From IMG/VR virus record IMGVR_UViG_3300013102_000032, positions 1-64,000 of that record: 64,000 nt of DNA; one strand, written 5' to 3'. The stretch comes from a virus. Made by a program: the position numbers and the translations under genes. The notes below the pieces were generated by a model. The model ran no database searches. It was given only the letters and a program-made list of their open reading frames with translations, and was not told the DNA's origin. How positions within the stretch are numbered: position 1 is the stretch's first letter; each line of letters starts with the position of its first letter. Positions 9,422-18,774 of the stretch are shown here, in pieces.

Positions 9422-10102
9422 ATGACAAATTTTATTTATATTACGCTAGACACTACAGCTCCGTCTAATCCAAGTATCAAAGTAGAAGGAGATGCTATAT
9501 TCACCACAAGTCAATTAGTAACACTGACAATAGGAACTGGCGATTCGGTTACTACTAATTACCAAATGAAAATTTGGGGAGATGTTGACACCGCTTACAA
9601 TGCTAATATAAAAGGGACAGAAGTACTATCTAACTGGATTCCATATAACGCTAGTCAACAAATTAAATTATCTACTATAGATGGAACAAAAAATGTAAAT
9701 CTAAAAATTAGAGACGATGTACATAACGAATCTTCTATATCTACTGATAGTATTAAATTAGATACTAAAATACCAACAGTAACAGCTACTAGTGCAGATG
9801 TTTCAAAGATTTCAAAAATCGTAGGGAAAGATACATTCTCATTCACATTTAGCTCAGATAAAGATATCTCAGAATACAAAGTTAAACTTGTTGGATTAAC
9901 TAATGCTACTCATGATACTGGAAATTTAATTCCAACTACTAATGGCTCTGTTAATACAAGTGGGGTTGTTACTATATTGGAAGGTCAAGTTACTACTGTA
10001 ACTATTAAGGCTAAAGATCTGGAATTAGCAGGAGCTTCAACAGATGGTCAAAAAGTTGTAAAAATATTTGTAAGAGATGCATTAAACAATTGGAGTGCAT
10101 AA
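9422..10102 (+). CDS. Ig-like virion protein
   Basis: A 226-residue protein that begins FIYITLDTTAP, the edge of a bacterial Ig-like or cadherin-like beta sandwich. A second such domain begins near residue 120 (LDTKIPTVTATSADV). There is no signal peptide or membrane segment. AGGAGG lies about seven bases before the ATG. The next gene begins with a similar LIELDTRAP motif, so the two are probably related surface decorations. The 142-base gap before it holds no convincing promoter. Confidence 0.65.
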   Translation: MTNFIYITLDTTAPSNPSIKVEGDAIFTTSQLVTLTIGTGDSVTTNYQMKIWGDVDTAYNANIKGTEVLSNWIPYNASQQIKLSTIDGTKNVNLKIRDDVHNESSISTDSIKLDTKIPTVTATSADVSKISKIVGKDTFSFTFSSDKDISEYKVKLVGLTNATHDTGNLIPTTNGSVNTSGVVTILEGQVTTVTIKAKDLELAGASTDGQKVVKIFVRDALNNWSA

Positions 10103-10119
10103 TCTAAGGAGAGGGTGGC

Positions 10120-10557
10120 ATGTCAAGTTTTGTTTTAATTGAATTAGATACAAGAGCTCCAGAGGTAGAAATATATGCACCTTCATACTCAGCTACAAAT
10201 ATAACTAATAATATTATTGTGAAGTCAGATGAGAATTTGTCTGACTTCCAAGAAATATATTTGATAGATAGTGAAGGTTTAAGATATGATTACACATTTA
10301 AAAAAGATAAAAACGACACCCTAATAGGAAGTGTTAATTTTCCAAATGATGGCATAGTGACTATATATGCTAGAGTAGAAGATGAAGTTGGTAATATTTC
10401 TGAACTATATAGCAAATCAATTAATATCAAAGAGTCTTTATCTTTATTAAGATTGGAAATTAAGGACAAAGGTATGAATATTAATACTGATAACAAGGTA
10501 GCAAATACATATATAAAAGAACATGTTAGAGATATAAAAATAAAAGAGGTGCTTTGA
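10120..10557 (+). CDS. Ig-like virion protein, paralogue of the preceding gene
   Basis: A 145-residue protein opening with SSFVLIELDTRAPEVEIYAP, closely matching the start of the preceding gene, followed by one Ig-like domain ending in a D-E-V-G-N-I-S strand typical of such folds. The last 40 residues are charged. AGGAGAGGGTGG precedes the ATG. It is probably a virion surface or adhesion module; its partner is unknown. Confidence 0.6.
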   Translation: MSSFVLIELDTRAPEVEIYAPSYSATNITNNIIVKSDENLSDFQEIYLIDSEGLRYDYTFKKDKNDTLIGSVNFPNDGIVTIYARVEDEVGNISELYSKSINIKESLSLLRLEIKDKGMNINTDNKVANTYIKEHVRDIKIKEVL

Positions 10558-10558
10558 T

Positions 10559-10852
10559 TTGGGAAAAAGTAATATTAGTACATATCAGTATGGTAATACA
10601 GTTAGATTTGAATGCACATTTTATAATTTCAATAACGAGAAAGTAAATCCAGATTTAGTAAAGGTTATAGTTTATAATTACAAATATGAAATACTGTTAG
10701 AAGAGATTATAAATAGCGGTATTAATATTGGCGAATATATGTATGATTACACAACAGGAGATAAATCTGAAAAATTGTACTATGAATGGTATGGAGAGAT
10801 TGACGGAAATCCATCTATCAAGCGTAAAGAGTTTCAAACTAGATTTATATAA
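10559..10852 (+). CDS. Small beta-rich tail-associated protein
   Basis: A 97-residue protein with a TTG start at 10559, supported by GAGGTG at 10546-10551. The pattern G-N-T-V-R-F-E-C-T-F, then GEYMYDYTTGDKSEKLYYEWYGEIDG, is that of a compact Ig-like sandwich seen in small proteins of phage tail modules. It starts one base after the previous stop. The structural role is inferred from context. Confidence 0.6.
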   Translation: MGKSNISTYQYGNTVRFECTFYNFNNEKVNPDLVKVIVYNYKYEILLEEIINSGINIGEYMYDYTTGDKSEKLYYEWYGEIDGNPSIKRKEFQTRFI

Positions 10853-10866
10853 TTGGAGGCATTTTT

Positions 10867-11163
10867 ATGAAATATTCTATTAAGGGTTCTACATTTATAA
10901 GCGATGGTACAGAGATTATAATTACTATCAATAAATATAAAATATGGAAATTATTACAATCGAATGGAAAGAGCTTAATAACAGACGATGACATATTCGA
11001 TTTTGAGGTATGGGTAAATGCTCAAGAAGATAAAGACATGTTGTTTAACGATTTAAAAACGTTTATCAATTCATATGGTGGAAATATTAATTGGCATGAA
11101 TGTAAACATGATGAAGACAGTAATGAACCTTGTGTAATAAAAGAATCATACAGAGGTGAATAA
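10867..11163 (+). CDS. Hypothetical protein in tail module
   Basis: A 98-residue acidic protein with start ATG 10867 behind TTGGAGG. It has a beta-rich N-terminus (STFISDGTEIIITINKYK) and a helical C-terminus ending in a Cys/His-containing stretch (WHECKHDEDSNEPC) that is too sparse to call a zinc site. I do not recognise the family. The gene is tightly packed between structural genes. Confidence 0.55.
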   Translation: MKYSIKGSTFISDGTEIIITINKYKIWKLLQSNGKSLITDDDIFDFEVWVNAQEDKDMLFNDLKTFINSYGGNINWHECKHDEDSNEPCVIKESYRGE

Positions 11164-11165
11164 GC

Positions 11166-12779
11166 GTGTTTGGAATAGTAACAGATAAATTAATTAGATA
11201 TTGGCATTATAATGAAGGTCTAGCTAACAATGTTTGGAGAAGTATGCTTAACGCTGACCATAAAATAATCTTGACTGGTGCTTCAAAATCTACTGATGGA
11301 ATCTACTTTGATGGAGTAGATGATTATGGTCAAATGACTCACCCCGAAATTAGTAATACATCACTTACAGTAGAGATTATGGTAACATTAATAAACCCAA
11401 GTAAAAGTGGGTACTCGACAATATTAGGGGAGAATGGAAATACAAAATTTGGGATTTTTAATTCTGATTTAGTTCCTTTGGTAAGATTTAATTCTGAGGG
11501 CGGTCTATACCACAACAAAAAGATAGAATGGAGTAAAAAAAGTCATTTAGTTTATGTTTATGATTCAGTCGATAAATTAGATAAATTATATGTTAATGGT
11601 ATTTTTTCTGGATCAAAGACAAGTAATACAAGTGTGAAAATACCTTCGATTTTAGATTTATTTAGTGGTTTTATTGCTACAGGAGACATTCATTATTTGA
11701 GAATGTACAGTAAAGCTCTAACACTCGAAGAAATTTCTCAAAATTATTTAGCAGGCATAGATGTTGGATTACCAAAAAACCCACCCAATGCTGTAACTAA
11801 CCTGCGTACAATACTAGTATCTGGTAATGTCGTGAATATTAATTGGGATTTAACTGCATACACATCATCATATATTATTACTAGAAATGGCACTCAGATT
11901 GCAGAGGTTTATTCTGGCAACTACAGAGACACAGGTTTAAATAAAAATTCAACTTATATTTATGAAGTAATTGCTAAAAATGATATAGGTGTATCTACGC
12001 CTACTTCACTATCCGTTACTACTGAAAACACAAATTCAGTTAGTATATTTGAAGACTTTGAAGACACAGACTTAAATTTCATATTTACAGGCGATTGGAC
12101 TATGGTGACAAATGTATCTACAAATACTAATCACTCTGGTGTTGGAGCTTTAAGAAGTAAAGTCATTAGTAACAGTTCGAAAAGCATATCAACATTCCAA
12201 TTAAACATTCCAATTGATGCGATTAATATTAAATTTCAATTTAAGTATAAAGTTTCTTCTGAGCAACGTTGGGATAAATTCACTGTATCTATTGACTCCG
12301 TAAAAGTGATTAATGAAGTTAGCGGTGAAATAGATTGGACAACATATAGCAACACATCTCTCACTGCGGGAACGCATACGGTTACATTAGAATATGCCAA
12401 AGACACTTCTAGTAGTGGTGGTTCGGATTTAGTTTATATAGATGATATTGAATTGATGTATGATACTATTGATCCTACGCCTTCACTCCCACCAACTGTT
12501 TTATCTGTAATCGCTAGCAAATTAATAATAAGTGACGAACTAAATATGAATCAGTCTATTATAACTGTTCAATTTGATAAAGATGTAACACAATATGTTG
12601 CAAGATTAAATGGTATAGACCATAATACAGGAGCATTAGTCCATGATGGCGGATCTGTCATCTTTGGTGAAAATGCTGAGATTGTAGTAGATTGGAATGA
12701 GCTATCTTCCGAAGGTGAAAATAGAATAAACATATATGGAAAAGATGCCAATGGGTTGTGGACACCTTATATAACTTGA
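11166..12779 (+). CDS. Multidomain adhesin-like tail protein (LamG-like, FnIII, CBM-like, Ig-like)
   Basis: A 537-residue protein with a GTG start at 11166 (GAGGTG upstream). Residues of about 10-190 look like a concanavalin/LamG lectin domain (GVDDYGQMTHPEI, DKLYVNGIFSG). Residues of about 205-285 form a FnIII domain (PPNAVTNLRTI to PTSLSVTTE). Residues of about 290-435 form a carbohydrate-binding-like jelly roll (FEDFEDTDLNF, YIDDIELMYD). The rest is Ig-like. This mix suggests glycan binding on the virion. The -35 of an internal promoter overlaps the end of the gene. Confidence 0.7.
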   Translation: MFGIVTDKLIRYWHYNEGLANNVWRSMLNADHKIILTGASKSTDGIYFDGVDDYGQMTHPEISNTSLTVEIMVTLINPSKSGYSTILGENGNTKFGIFNSDLVPLVRFNSEGGLYHNKKIEWSKKSHLVYVYDSVDKLDKLYVNGIFSGSKTSNTSVKIPSILDLFSGFIATGDIHYLRMYSKALTLEEISQNYLAGIDVGLPKNPPNAVTNLRTILVSGNVVNINWDLTAYTSSYIITRNGTQIAEVYSGNYRDTGLNKNSTYIYEVIAKNDIGVSTPTSLSVTTENTNSVSIFEDFEDTDLNFIFTGDWTMVTNVSTNTNHSGVGALRSKVISNSSKSISTFQLNIPIDAINIKFQFKYKVSSEQRWDKFTVSIDSVKVINEVSGEIDWTTYSNTSLTAGTHTVTLEYAKDTSSSGGSDLVYIDDIELMYDTIDPTPSLPPTVLSVIASKLIISDELNMNQSIITVQFDKDVTQYVARLNGIDHNTGALVHDGGSVIFGENAEIVVDWNELSSEGENRINIYGKDANGLWTPYIT

Positions 12780-12804
12780 CAAATGAAGTAAATAATGATA
12801 TAAT
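12776..12804 (+). promoter_or_regulatory. Perfect sigma-A-type promoter inside the tail module
   Basis: TTGACA at 12776-12781, a 17-base spacer and TATAAT at 12799-12804, preceded by TGA (extended -10). It has the same AATAATGATATAAT block as the early promoters but sits on the plus strand before the Tal-like gene. Confidence 0.85.
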
Positions 12805-12837
12805 ATCGTTATATGAGTATTATCGTATAACGATATT
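12802..12837 (+). promoter_or_regulatory. Operator-like inverted repeat over the -10 element
   Basis: A perfect 12-base inverted repeat, AATATCGTTATA (12802-12813) and its complement (12826-12837), overlaps the -10 and likely transcription start. TATCGT occurs at 12804-12809 and 12821-12826, and ACGATA at 12830-12835, giving three half-sites. It is probably a repressor site rather than an RNA hairpin, because the left arm lies upstream of the expected start. Confidence 0.65.
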
Positions 12838-12857
12838 TATGAAAGGGGCTAAAGGAT

Positions 12858-15698
12858 TTGTTTATTGATATAAATTATAGTAAAGAGCTAAAAAAAGCTA
12901 AATTACATTTAAGCAAACCTAGCAAGCAGATTATATCTCATATAAGCGAAAGAAGAGATGGCGAGCTTTCAGCAAAGCTAGGAAATATAAACGAACTTAA
13001 TTTTTCTATTCCATATACTGTTGAAGAAAATGGTAAATTAGTTCATAATAAACATGTTGATATGATAAAAGAAAAGATGCTCATAAAGATGTCTTTTAAC
13101 AATACATACGAATGGTTCATAGTTGAATCCATAAAAGAGAATGGTGATGATGAAACTTTATTCAATGTTCAATGTTTCTCATTAGGATTCGAACTGACTC
13201 ACAAGAGAGTGTTGCAGTTGAATTATGAGTCAGTGAATGCAACTAGTTTGCTGAACGATTTGCTAAGCGTTTCTACATGGAAGATAAAAGAAGTTGATCC
13301 TAAATTCGATGCGATGTTTCGTTCTTTTGATTTCTCAAACACTAATAGATTAGATTGTATAATACAAGCCAGTGAAACATTTGGTGCTTTAATAGAATGG
13401 GACACTATAAACAAAAAGATATCATTTGTTAAATTCGAAGCGGATGAAGGAGAAATAAGTACTAGAGGTCAATTTAAAGGGTTGACCGCTAATTATGGCA
13501 AGCTATTACGCTCCGTAGAAAAAGATAGAGTTTCTAACGAACTTACTACTAGACTATATGTTTATGGTAGTGAAGAATTAGGTATACATAGTGTAAATCC
13601 TACAGGACAAGGATATCTAGAAGATTTTTCATTCTTTATGTATCCGTTTGAACGCAACGAAAGTAAGCAAACGATTAAGAGCAGTCATTATATGTCAGAT
13701 GAATTATGTCACGCAATATTAGATTTCCAAGAATTGCTATTATCTGTTTCGGAAAGCATAAGAAGTAATATGGATAGCCAAGTATTAAAATCTGCAGAAG
13801 TAGCAAATGAAAAACAAGTCTTAACTACTTTAGAACTAGAGATGGATACAATTCTAAATAAACTAGACGTTGCTAAGTCTACTGAGGATGAGTCTTTAAT
13901 AACGCAATTAGAAGGTGATAGAAGTGCTAAGCAAGCACAGATTGACTCTCAGAGAGCAGTAGTAACCTTAAAGACATCTGAGCTAAACTCTATAAAGATG
14001 GCTTTAGAGAATATACATCAACAATTAAATGAGGATAGCAACTTTACTCAAGAATTACAAGATGAGCTTAATTTCTACGTATTAGAAAAAGAGTGGAGAG
14101 ACGACAGATACATAGATGTTAAAGAGTTGTATGACGATGGTGTGAAAAAATTCAAAGAACTTAGAGAGCCTAATGTAGTTCTATCTATTGATATGGAGAA
14201 CTTCTTAAACATACTTGAAGAGCAGTTTTATTGGGATAAGTTGGTTCTCGGAGATTTGATTAAGATTAAATATACAGAAATGAATTTAGAGTATATGGCT
14301 AAAATCATAGAGATTAAATACAACTTTGATGACAATAGTATCAGTTTGACAATTGCTAATACTACTAAAATTGGTTCAGATATAGAACGTTTAAGAGATT
14401 TGCTATATAAAACAGAAAACGCATCAACATTAATACAGAACAACAAACATAAGTGGGATAAAGTAGGATTTGTTGAAGATGAAGTTTACAAACTAATCAA
14501 CGATACTCACGATGCTAACAAGCGTGAAATTACAGCAGGAGTAGATAATGAAATAACAATAGGCAAGAGAGGTATTATTGCTAGAAGTCCATCAAACCCT
14601 AACGATGTAGTTATTATACAAAGTGGTATTATTGCATTGTCTAAAACCAATGGAGACAAGTGGGAAACCGCTCTTACTGCAGATGGTGTTATTGCGGATA
14701 GACTTGTCGGAAATGTTTTGATTGGTAGAAATTTAATAATGACAAATAGTAGTGGTCATTTTTACTTTGATGACACTGGTATGAGAGTAAAGACTAATCA
14801 GTTCATACTCGAATCTGAAACAGAGACAGAAACGTTTGATGTTATTAAATCGAAAATAGATATGTCGGCAGGTAAAATAGCTTTGATTGTAGGCAGTGAT
14901 AATAAACTAAATGGTGAAGCTATTGCTTCATCTATAGTAGTTAGTCCTAATGCAATAGACTTAATGAGTCAAAACATCAACTTCACATCTAGAGGATTAG
15001 ACTTGGCTTCATCTATAAAGATAAGTCCACAAGCAATAGATTTAATAAGTGAAAGTATAAATTTAACAGGCAAAGTTACATTTTCATCTTTTGATCCTTC
15101 TACTAAAAATTCATTAGAAACTGTGACAGGATGGAAAGCAACTAATAAGACTACTATTGATGGTGGCAAGATAGAAACAAATACTATTGGTGCTAATCAA
15201 ATTAAAACCAATGAACTTATCGTTGGAGTAAATATAGCTATGGGTGCTAATGCGGTTATAGATTGGAATCAAGTTGGAAGTAAGCCTTTTATTCCTTCTA
15301 ATGCTAGCGACATCGGTGCATTATCTAGTAGCTCTCCTATGCTAACATACATAACTGGAACAGGTATATATACAGGAACTCTTTCTGCAGATAAAATTAT
15401 CGGTGGAACTATCACAGGTATAACTATAAATGTTACAACAGATTTAGATGTAGGTAATAACATATATCTGGGCAGAAATACGAATGCCACAAAAATGATT
15501 AAGTTTAACAGTAGTGCAACGATATATTCTGAAAACTCATCATCTCTAAGTGTATCTGCATTAACCTTCTCTGTTCGAGATGGAGATGTAAGATTGGGAA
15601 GTAATGGATATTCTGTAGCATTATATGGAACTGTAGATTTATCTACAGCTAGTTCGGTATCATGGGGTTCACATGCCCCTGTAGCAAAATGGGGGTAA
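12858..15698 (+). CDS. Tal-like phage tail protein (minor structural protein)
   Basis: A 946-residue protein with a TTG start at 12858 (AAGGGG nine bases upstream). Residues 1 to about 490 match the pattern of siphophage tail-associated or prophage tail endopeptidase-like proteins: an early beta-rich hub, then VLQLNYESVNATSLLNDLL and NRLDCIIQASETFGALIEWD. A long coiled coil is inserted near residues 300-400. The C-terminal half is repetitive beta structure (two SSI-x-(V/I)-SP-x-AIDLxSxxIN blocks), as in fibre shafts. It probably forms the tail tip or baseplate hub. An operator-bearing promoter lies directly upstream. Confidence 0.7.
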   Translation: MFIDINYSKELKKAKLHLSKPSKQIISHISERRDGELSAKLGNINELNFSIPYTVEENGKLVHNKHVDMIKEKMLIKMSFNNTYEWFIVESIKENGDDETLFNVQCFSLGFELTHKRVLQLNYESVNATSLLNDLLSVSTWKIKEVDPKFDAMFRSFDFSNTNRLDCIIQASETFGALIEWDTINKKISFVKFEADEGEISTRGQFKGLTANYGKLLRSVEKDRVSNELTTRLYVYGSEELGIHSVNPTGQGYLEDFSFFMYPFERNESKQTIKSSHYMSDELCHAILDFQELLLSVSESIRSNMDSQVLKSAEVANEKQVLTTLELEMDTILNKLDVAKSTEDESLITQLEGDRSAKQAQIDSQRAVVTLKTSELNSIKMALENIHQQLNEDSNFTQELQDELNFYVLEKEWRDDRYIDVKELYDDGVKKFKELREPNVVLSIDMENFLNILEEQFYWDKLVLGDLIKIKYTEMNLEYMAKIIEIKYNFDDNSISLTIANTTKIGSDIERLRDLLYKTENASTLIQNNKHKWDKVGFVEDEVYKLINDTHDANKREITAGVDNEITIGKRGIIARSPSNPNDVVIIQSGIIALSKTNGDKWETALTADGVIADRLVGNVLIGRNLIMTNSSGHFYFDDTGMRVKTNQFILESETETETFDVIKSKIDMSAGKIALIVGSDNKLNGEAIASSIVVSPNAIDLMSQNINFTSRGLDLASSIKISPQAIDLISESINLTGKVTFSSFDPSTKNSLETVTGWKATNKTTIDGGKIETNTIGANQIKTNELIVGVNIAMGANAVIDWNQVGSKPFIPSNASDIGALSSSSPMLTYITGTGIYTGTLSADKIIGGTITGITINVTTDLDVGNNIYLGRNTNATKMIKFNSSATIYSENSSSLSVSALTFSVRDGDVRLGSNGYSVALYGTVDLSTASSVSWGSHAPVAKWG

Positions 15699-15704
15699 TT
15701 AAAA

Positions 15705-16856
15705 ATGGCTTCAATAGGCGTTAATAGTTTAACGTATAATTCCGCTACACTTTATGTGGCAGAGCTAAACACAACGACAACATATAAATCTATTTATATA
15801 TCATGTAATGGTTCTACCTCTCCAAATTTAGCAAAAGGGAGTATCAGTTCTACTTCGAATGGTTGGACTGTGTACGGTCTTAGTGGTGACAGTTATTATT
15901 CTGTAAGTTCTACTATTACATCCTCTGGTGGAAGCGTGGCTTATCCTTCTGGTGGGTTTAGTACTCCATCAGCTCCACAACCGCCAAGTGGCATATCTTC
16001 TGTAAGTTTAACTCCTTCATCTAGTTCGGCTGTGATATATGTATCTTGGTCTTCTGCTAGTGGAGCTACAGGTTATAGGGCTGAAATATATAGAGGTAGT
16101 ACATTTATAGATAGTATAGGAACAAGCGGAACTTCTACTCAGTTCGGAGGTCTATCCGAATATACGGAGTATCGTGTAAAAGTCTATGCTCAAAACGCCA
16201 ACGGCAACGGAGCTCCCAATGATTACAACTATGCAACAACAGGAGATTTTACACCTCCTTCTGTATCTTACTTGGGAGCTTCTGGATTAGGTAGCTTGAC
16301 ATTCTCTTGGAATGCCAGTGATAGCGGAAGTGGATTACGTTCTAGTAATAGATATAGATTATATATAGGTTCTAGAGATGGCAGTTCTGCTACTTTAGTA
16401 GCTAGCGGTTGGACTAACTCATCTAGTACATCTTGGGTAACTGATTCTGGCGGAAACGGATTGATAGCAAATGCATATTATTGGGTTGGAGTAAGAGCTT
16501 ACGATAATTGGGGAAATGAATCATCACTACTATCATATCAAATACAATTCAAAATAACAAGACCTAATAACTGGACTTGGGACTTCGCTAAAAATAGCGG
16601 AGGAACTTTTACTCTAACTGCTAGCGAATGGAATAATTTCACCGCACGAATAAATCAGTTTAGGCTATACAGAGGATACAATACATATGCTTTCAGCACA
16701 GTAGTTAAAGGAAATACTGCATTTGCTTCTCAATTAAATGAAGCGATAATTGGAATGAGGGCGATGTCTTCGCCTCCTGCGGAAGTATCTAGCGGTGCTT
16801 ACGCAAACGCCAGTTTCATAAATGGTTTAAGTAATACATTAAATTCAATAACTTAA
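15705..16856 (+). CDS. FnIII-repeat tail adhesin
   Basis: A 383-residue Ser/Thr/Gly-rich protein with about three fibronectin type III-like domains: near residues 1-90, 95-180 (QPPSGISSVSLTPSSS) and 183-285 (DFTPPSVSYLGASGLG, ending YDNWGNES). A C-terminal domain (RPNNWTWDFAKNSGGTF, TASEWNNFTARINQFR) resembles baseplate or fibre end domains. It starts seven bases after the Tal-like gene and is probably a virion surface adhesin. Confidence 0.65.
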   Translation: MASIGVNSLTYNSATLYVAELNTTTTYKSIYISCNGSTSPNLAKGSISSTSNGWTVYGLSGDSYYSVSSTITSSGGSVAYPSGGFSTPSAPQPPSGISSVSLTPSSSSAVIYVSWSSASGATGYRAEIYRGSTFIDSIGTSGTSTQFGGLSEYTEYRVKVYAQNANGNGAPNDYNYATTGDFTPPSVSYLGASGLGSLTFSWNASDSGSGLRSSNRYRLYIGSRDGSSATLVASGWTNSSSTSWVTDSGGNGLIANAYYWVGVRAYDNWGNESSLLSYQIQFKITRPNNWTWDFAKNSGGTFTLTASEWNNFTARINQFRLYRGYNTYAFSTVVKGNTAFASQLNEAIIGMRAMSSPPAEVSSGAYANASFINGLSNTLNSIT

Positions 16857-16879
16857 AAAGATAAAAGGGGAATATACAA

Positions 16880-17044
16880 ATGGAAAATGTTCAAATACAA
16901 ATGGAAGACGTAATTAATAAATTAAAGAAAAGATTGTCATCAGATGCTTACAATATAGCTATCTTAGAAGCTACTATTGATGTTTACAAGTTAGAAGTAG
17001 AAAGACTAAATAACGAATTGTCAGAATTAAGAAAAAATAAATAA
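16880..17044 (+). CDS. Small coiled-coil protein before the endolysin
   Basis: A 54-residue protein with ATG at 16880 behind AAAGGGGAA. It is nearly all helical with heptad spacing (DVINKLKKRLSSDAYNIAIL, then DVYKLEVERLNNELSELRK). Small coiled-coil proteins between tail and lysis genes are common in phages; the function is not known. The two stops at its end (TAA TAG) overlap the Shine-Dalgarno of the amidase gene. Confidence 0.65.
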   Translation: MENVQIQMEDVINKLKKRLSSDAYNIAILEATIDVYKLEVERLNNELSELRKNK

Positions 17045-17058
17045 TAGGAGTGGATATT

Positions 17059-17889
17059 ATGACGAATGCAAAAGATATATTAATAGCTTTAGATGACGGT
17101 CATGGAATGGAGACGAAAGGCAAGAGAACGCCTGCTATACCAGAGCTAGATAATAGAGTTATTCGTGAAAACGAATTTAACAGAGAGGTTGTTAGATTAA
17201 CTAATATTGAACTGAGTCGATGTGGATTCAGAACATTATTGACCGCTCCAACAGATATCGACACACCTCTATCGGATCGTGTAAAGCTAGCAAATGGCAA
17301 AAAGGTAAACTTGTTTATAAGCTTTCACTACAACGCTAATACAGGTTCTTTTATAACAAATAAAGCAGAGGGATTCTCGGCTCATGTTTTCAAGACAGTT
17401 GGAGATAGTGCTGATTTCGGTAATATACTTTTGAATAATTTATCCAAAGGAACTTATCAAAAAAATAGAGGATTAGTAAAGCAGGATTTATATGTTACTA
17501 GAGAAACAACTATGCCGTCAGTATTGATAGAATTTGGTTTTATGGATAATAAAAGAGAGGCAATGCTTATGATAGATGCAAACTTTCAAAAGGAATGTGC
17601 TATTGAAGTTGCTAAATCCGTATGTGAATTTTATAAAGTTACATATGTAGCAGAAGTCCAAAAAAAAGAAGATAAGGAGGAGGTAGCAGTATCTAATTTA
17701 TTCAATCCAGAATCTTCAAGTGTTGTAGATTCTGTTTCTAATGTCTTATCTGTTTTAGAACAATTCGATAACGGATTGCATAAACAATGGAGACAGCGTT
17801 TGACTGACAATAAGCTGACAGATTCTCAAGCTATAGGATTGCTATATGTGGCTGTAGAGCGTGGATTAATACAATTAAAGAAGCAATAA
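17059..17889 (+). CDS. N-acetylmuramoyl-L-alanine amidase (endolysin)
   Basis: A 276-residue Amidase_3-type endolysin that cleaves the amide bond between N-acetylmuramic acid and L-alanine in peptidoglycan. Zinc ligands are visible as H15 (DDGHG), E39 (RENEFN) and H90 (SFHYNA), with catalytic E158 (LIEFGF). The C-terminal 80 residues, after a KKEDKEE linker, form a small helical domain that may bind the cell wall. Start: ATG 17059 lies eight bases after AGGAG, whereas the in-frame GTG at 17050 overlaps that site. There is no signal peptide, so export depends on holin. Two holin-type genes follow. Confidence 0.9.
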   Translation: MTNAKDILIALDDGHGMETKGKRTPAIPELDNRVIRENEFNREVVRLTNIELSRCGFRTLLTAPTDIDTPLSDRVKLANGKKVNLFISFHYNANTGSFITNKAEGFSAHVFKTVGDSADFGNILLNNLSKGTYQKNRGLVKQDLYVTRETTMPSVLIEFGFMDNKREAMLMIDANFQKECAIEVAKSVCEFYKVTYVAEVQKKEDKEEVAVSNLFNPESSSVVDSVSNVLSVLEQFDNGLHKQWRQRLTDNKLTDSQAIGLLYVAVERGLIQLKKQ

Positions 17890-17965
17890 CATGTATGCTT
17901 TCTAATATGTATAAACAAGGGATGAAAGGGGTTGCAAGCAACAATAGGTAGGAGGAAATTAAGTT

Positions 17966-18295
17966 ATGGATTTCTTGAGAATATTATTAGAAGACACTAG
18001 TTGGTTGACTGCCGTCTCAGCGATAGCAGGTTCTATTATAACATATTTAATAACAAAAGTTAATAAAGATAAAGACGTTTCTATTAGCGACAGAATGCAA
18101 TTGTCCAAAGATCAATATCAACTTATATCTGAACTGAGAGAAATGATGCAGGAGCAGAGAGTTGAAATAGAAAAACTTAGAGATGAAATGAAACAATTAC
18201 AAGATGTCAATGTTAGTTTGATTGTTGAGAATAGAGAGCTACGAATAAAAATTACAGAATTAAATTCAAGATTATCTAAATTTGATTCACAATAA
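17966..18295 (+). CDS. Holin-associated membrane protein (XhlA-like layout)
   Basis: A 109-residue protein with one N-terminal membrane segment (residues of about 14-31, WLTAVSAIAGSIITYLI) and a long C-terminal coiled coil. The layout recalls haemolysin XhlA-type proteins next to endolysins, though XhlA usually has its membrane segment at the C-terminus. It lies between the amidase and the LLH holin and is probably part of the lysis cassette. AGGAGG precedes the ATG. Confidence 0.65.
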   Translation: MDFLRILLEDTSWLTAVSAIAGSIITYLITKVNKDKDVSISDRMQLSKDQYQLISELREMMQEQRVEIEKLRDEMKQLQDVNVSLIVENRELRIKITELNSRLSKFDSQ

Positions 18296-18328
18296 TTTCA
18301 AAATAAAAAACAAAGGGGAATACATAAT

Positions 18329-18667
18329 ATGGAATCTTTACAAGTTGAAATAGTAAATCTAGTTATCTTAATTGTTTCTGGATTAATGGGTATAGCATCT
18401 GGATACGTAACTTCTTATTTGAAGAAAAAAGGTGTAGTAGCACAACTAGAAGGCAATAAAGAGATTGTTAGAATAGTTGTAAATGCTGTTGACCAGATGT
18501 ATAAGAATCTAAAAGGCGAAGAGAAATTAGATTTAGCAAAATTAGAAGTACTTAAAATGGCAAAATCTAAGGGTTTAAATATCAGTGAGAAAGAGTTAGA
18601 TTTATTGATCGAATCTACTGTAAAAGAAATGAATAAGTCAATAAAGAATGAAATTAAAAATAAATAA
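18329..18667 (+). CDS. Phage holin, LLH family
   Basis: A 112-residue protein with an N-terminal membrane segment (residues of about 8-28), then SYLKKKGVVAQLEGNKEIV and VVNAVDQMYKNLKGEEKLDLA. This matches the LLH holin family of Bacillota phages, whose members have one N-terminal membrane helix and a helical cytoplasmic part with the V-x-A-V-x-x-x-E/Y pattern. It would permeabilise the membrane and release the amidase. It is the last gene of the late module and is followed by a strong terminator. Confidence 0.8.
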   Translation: MESLQVEIVNLVILIVSGLMGIASGYVTSYLKKKGVVAQLEGNKEIVRIVVNAVDQMYKNLKGEEKLDLAKLEVLKMAKSKGLNISEKELDLLIESTVKEMNKSIKNEIKNK

Positions 18668-18673
18668 AATATT

Positions 18674-18703
18674 ACTCCCACAAATTAATGTGGGAGTTTT
18701 TTT
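18674..18703 (+). terminator. Rho-independent terminator of the late module
   Basis: Stem ACTCCCACA / TGTGGGAGT (18674-18682 and 18689-18697) with a six-base loop, followed directly by a run of T. Confidence 0.92.
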
Positions 18704-18714
18704 GCGTTTGTATG

Positions 18715-18743
18715 TTGACTTGCTTTATTTATTAATGTATACT
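18715..18743 (+). promoter_or_regulatory. Early-type promoter, plus strand
   Basis: TTGACT (18715-18720), a 17-base spacer and TATACT (18738-18743). It drives the single plus-strand gene that follows. Confidence 0.85.
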
Positions 18744-18774
18744 CAAAACATATAAAACAAAAGGAGATTTGAAA

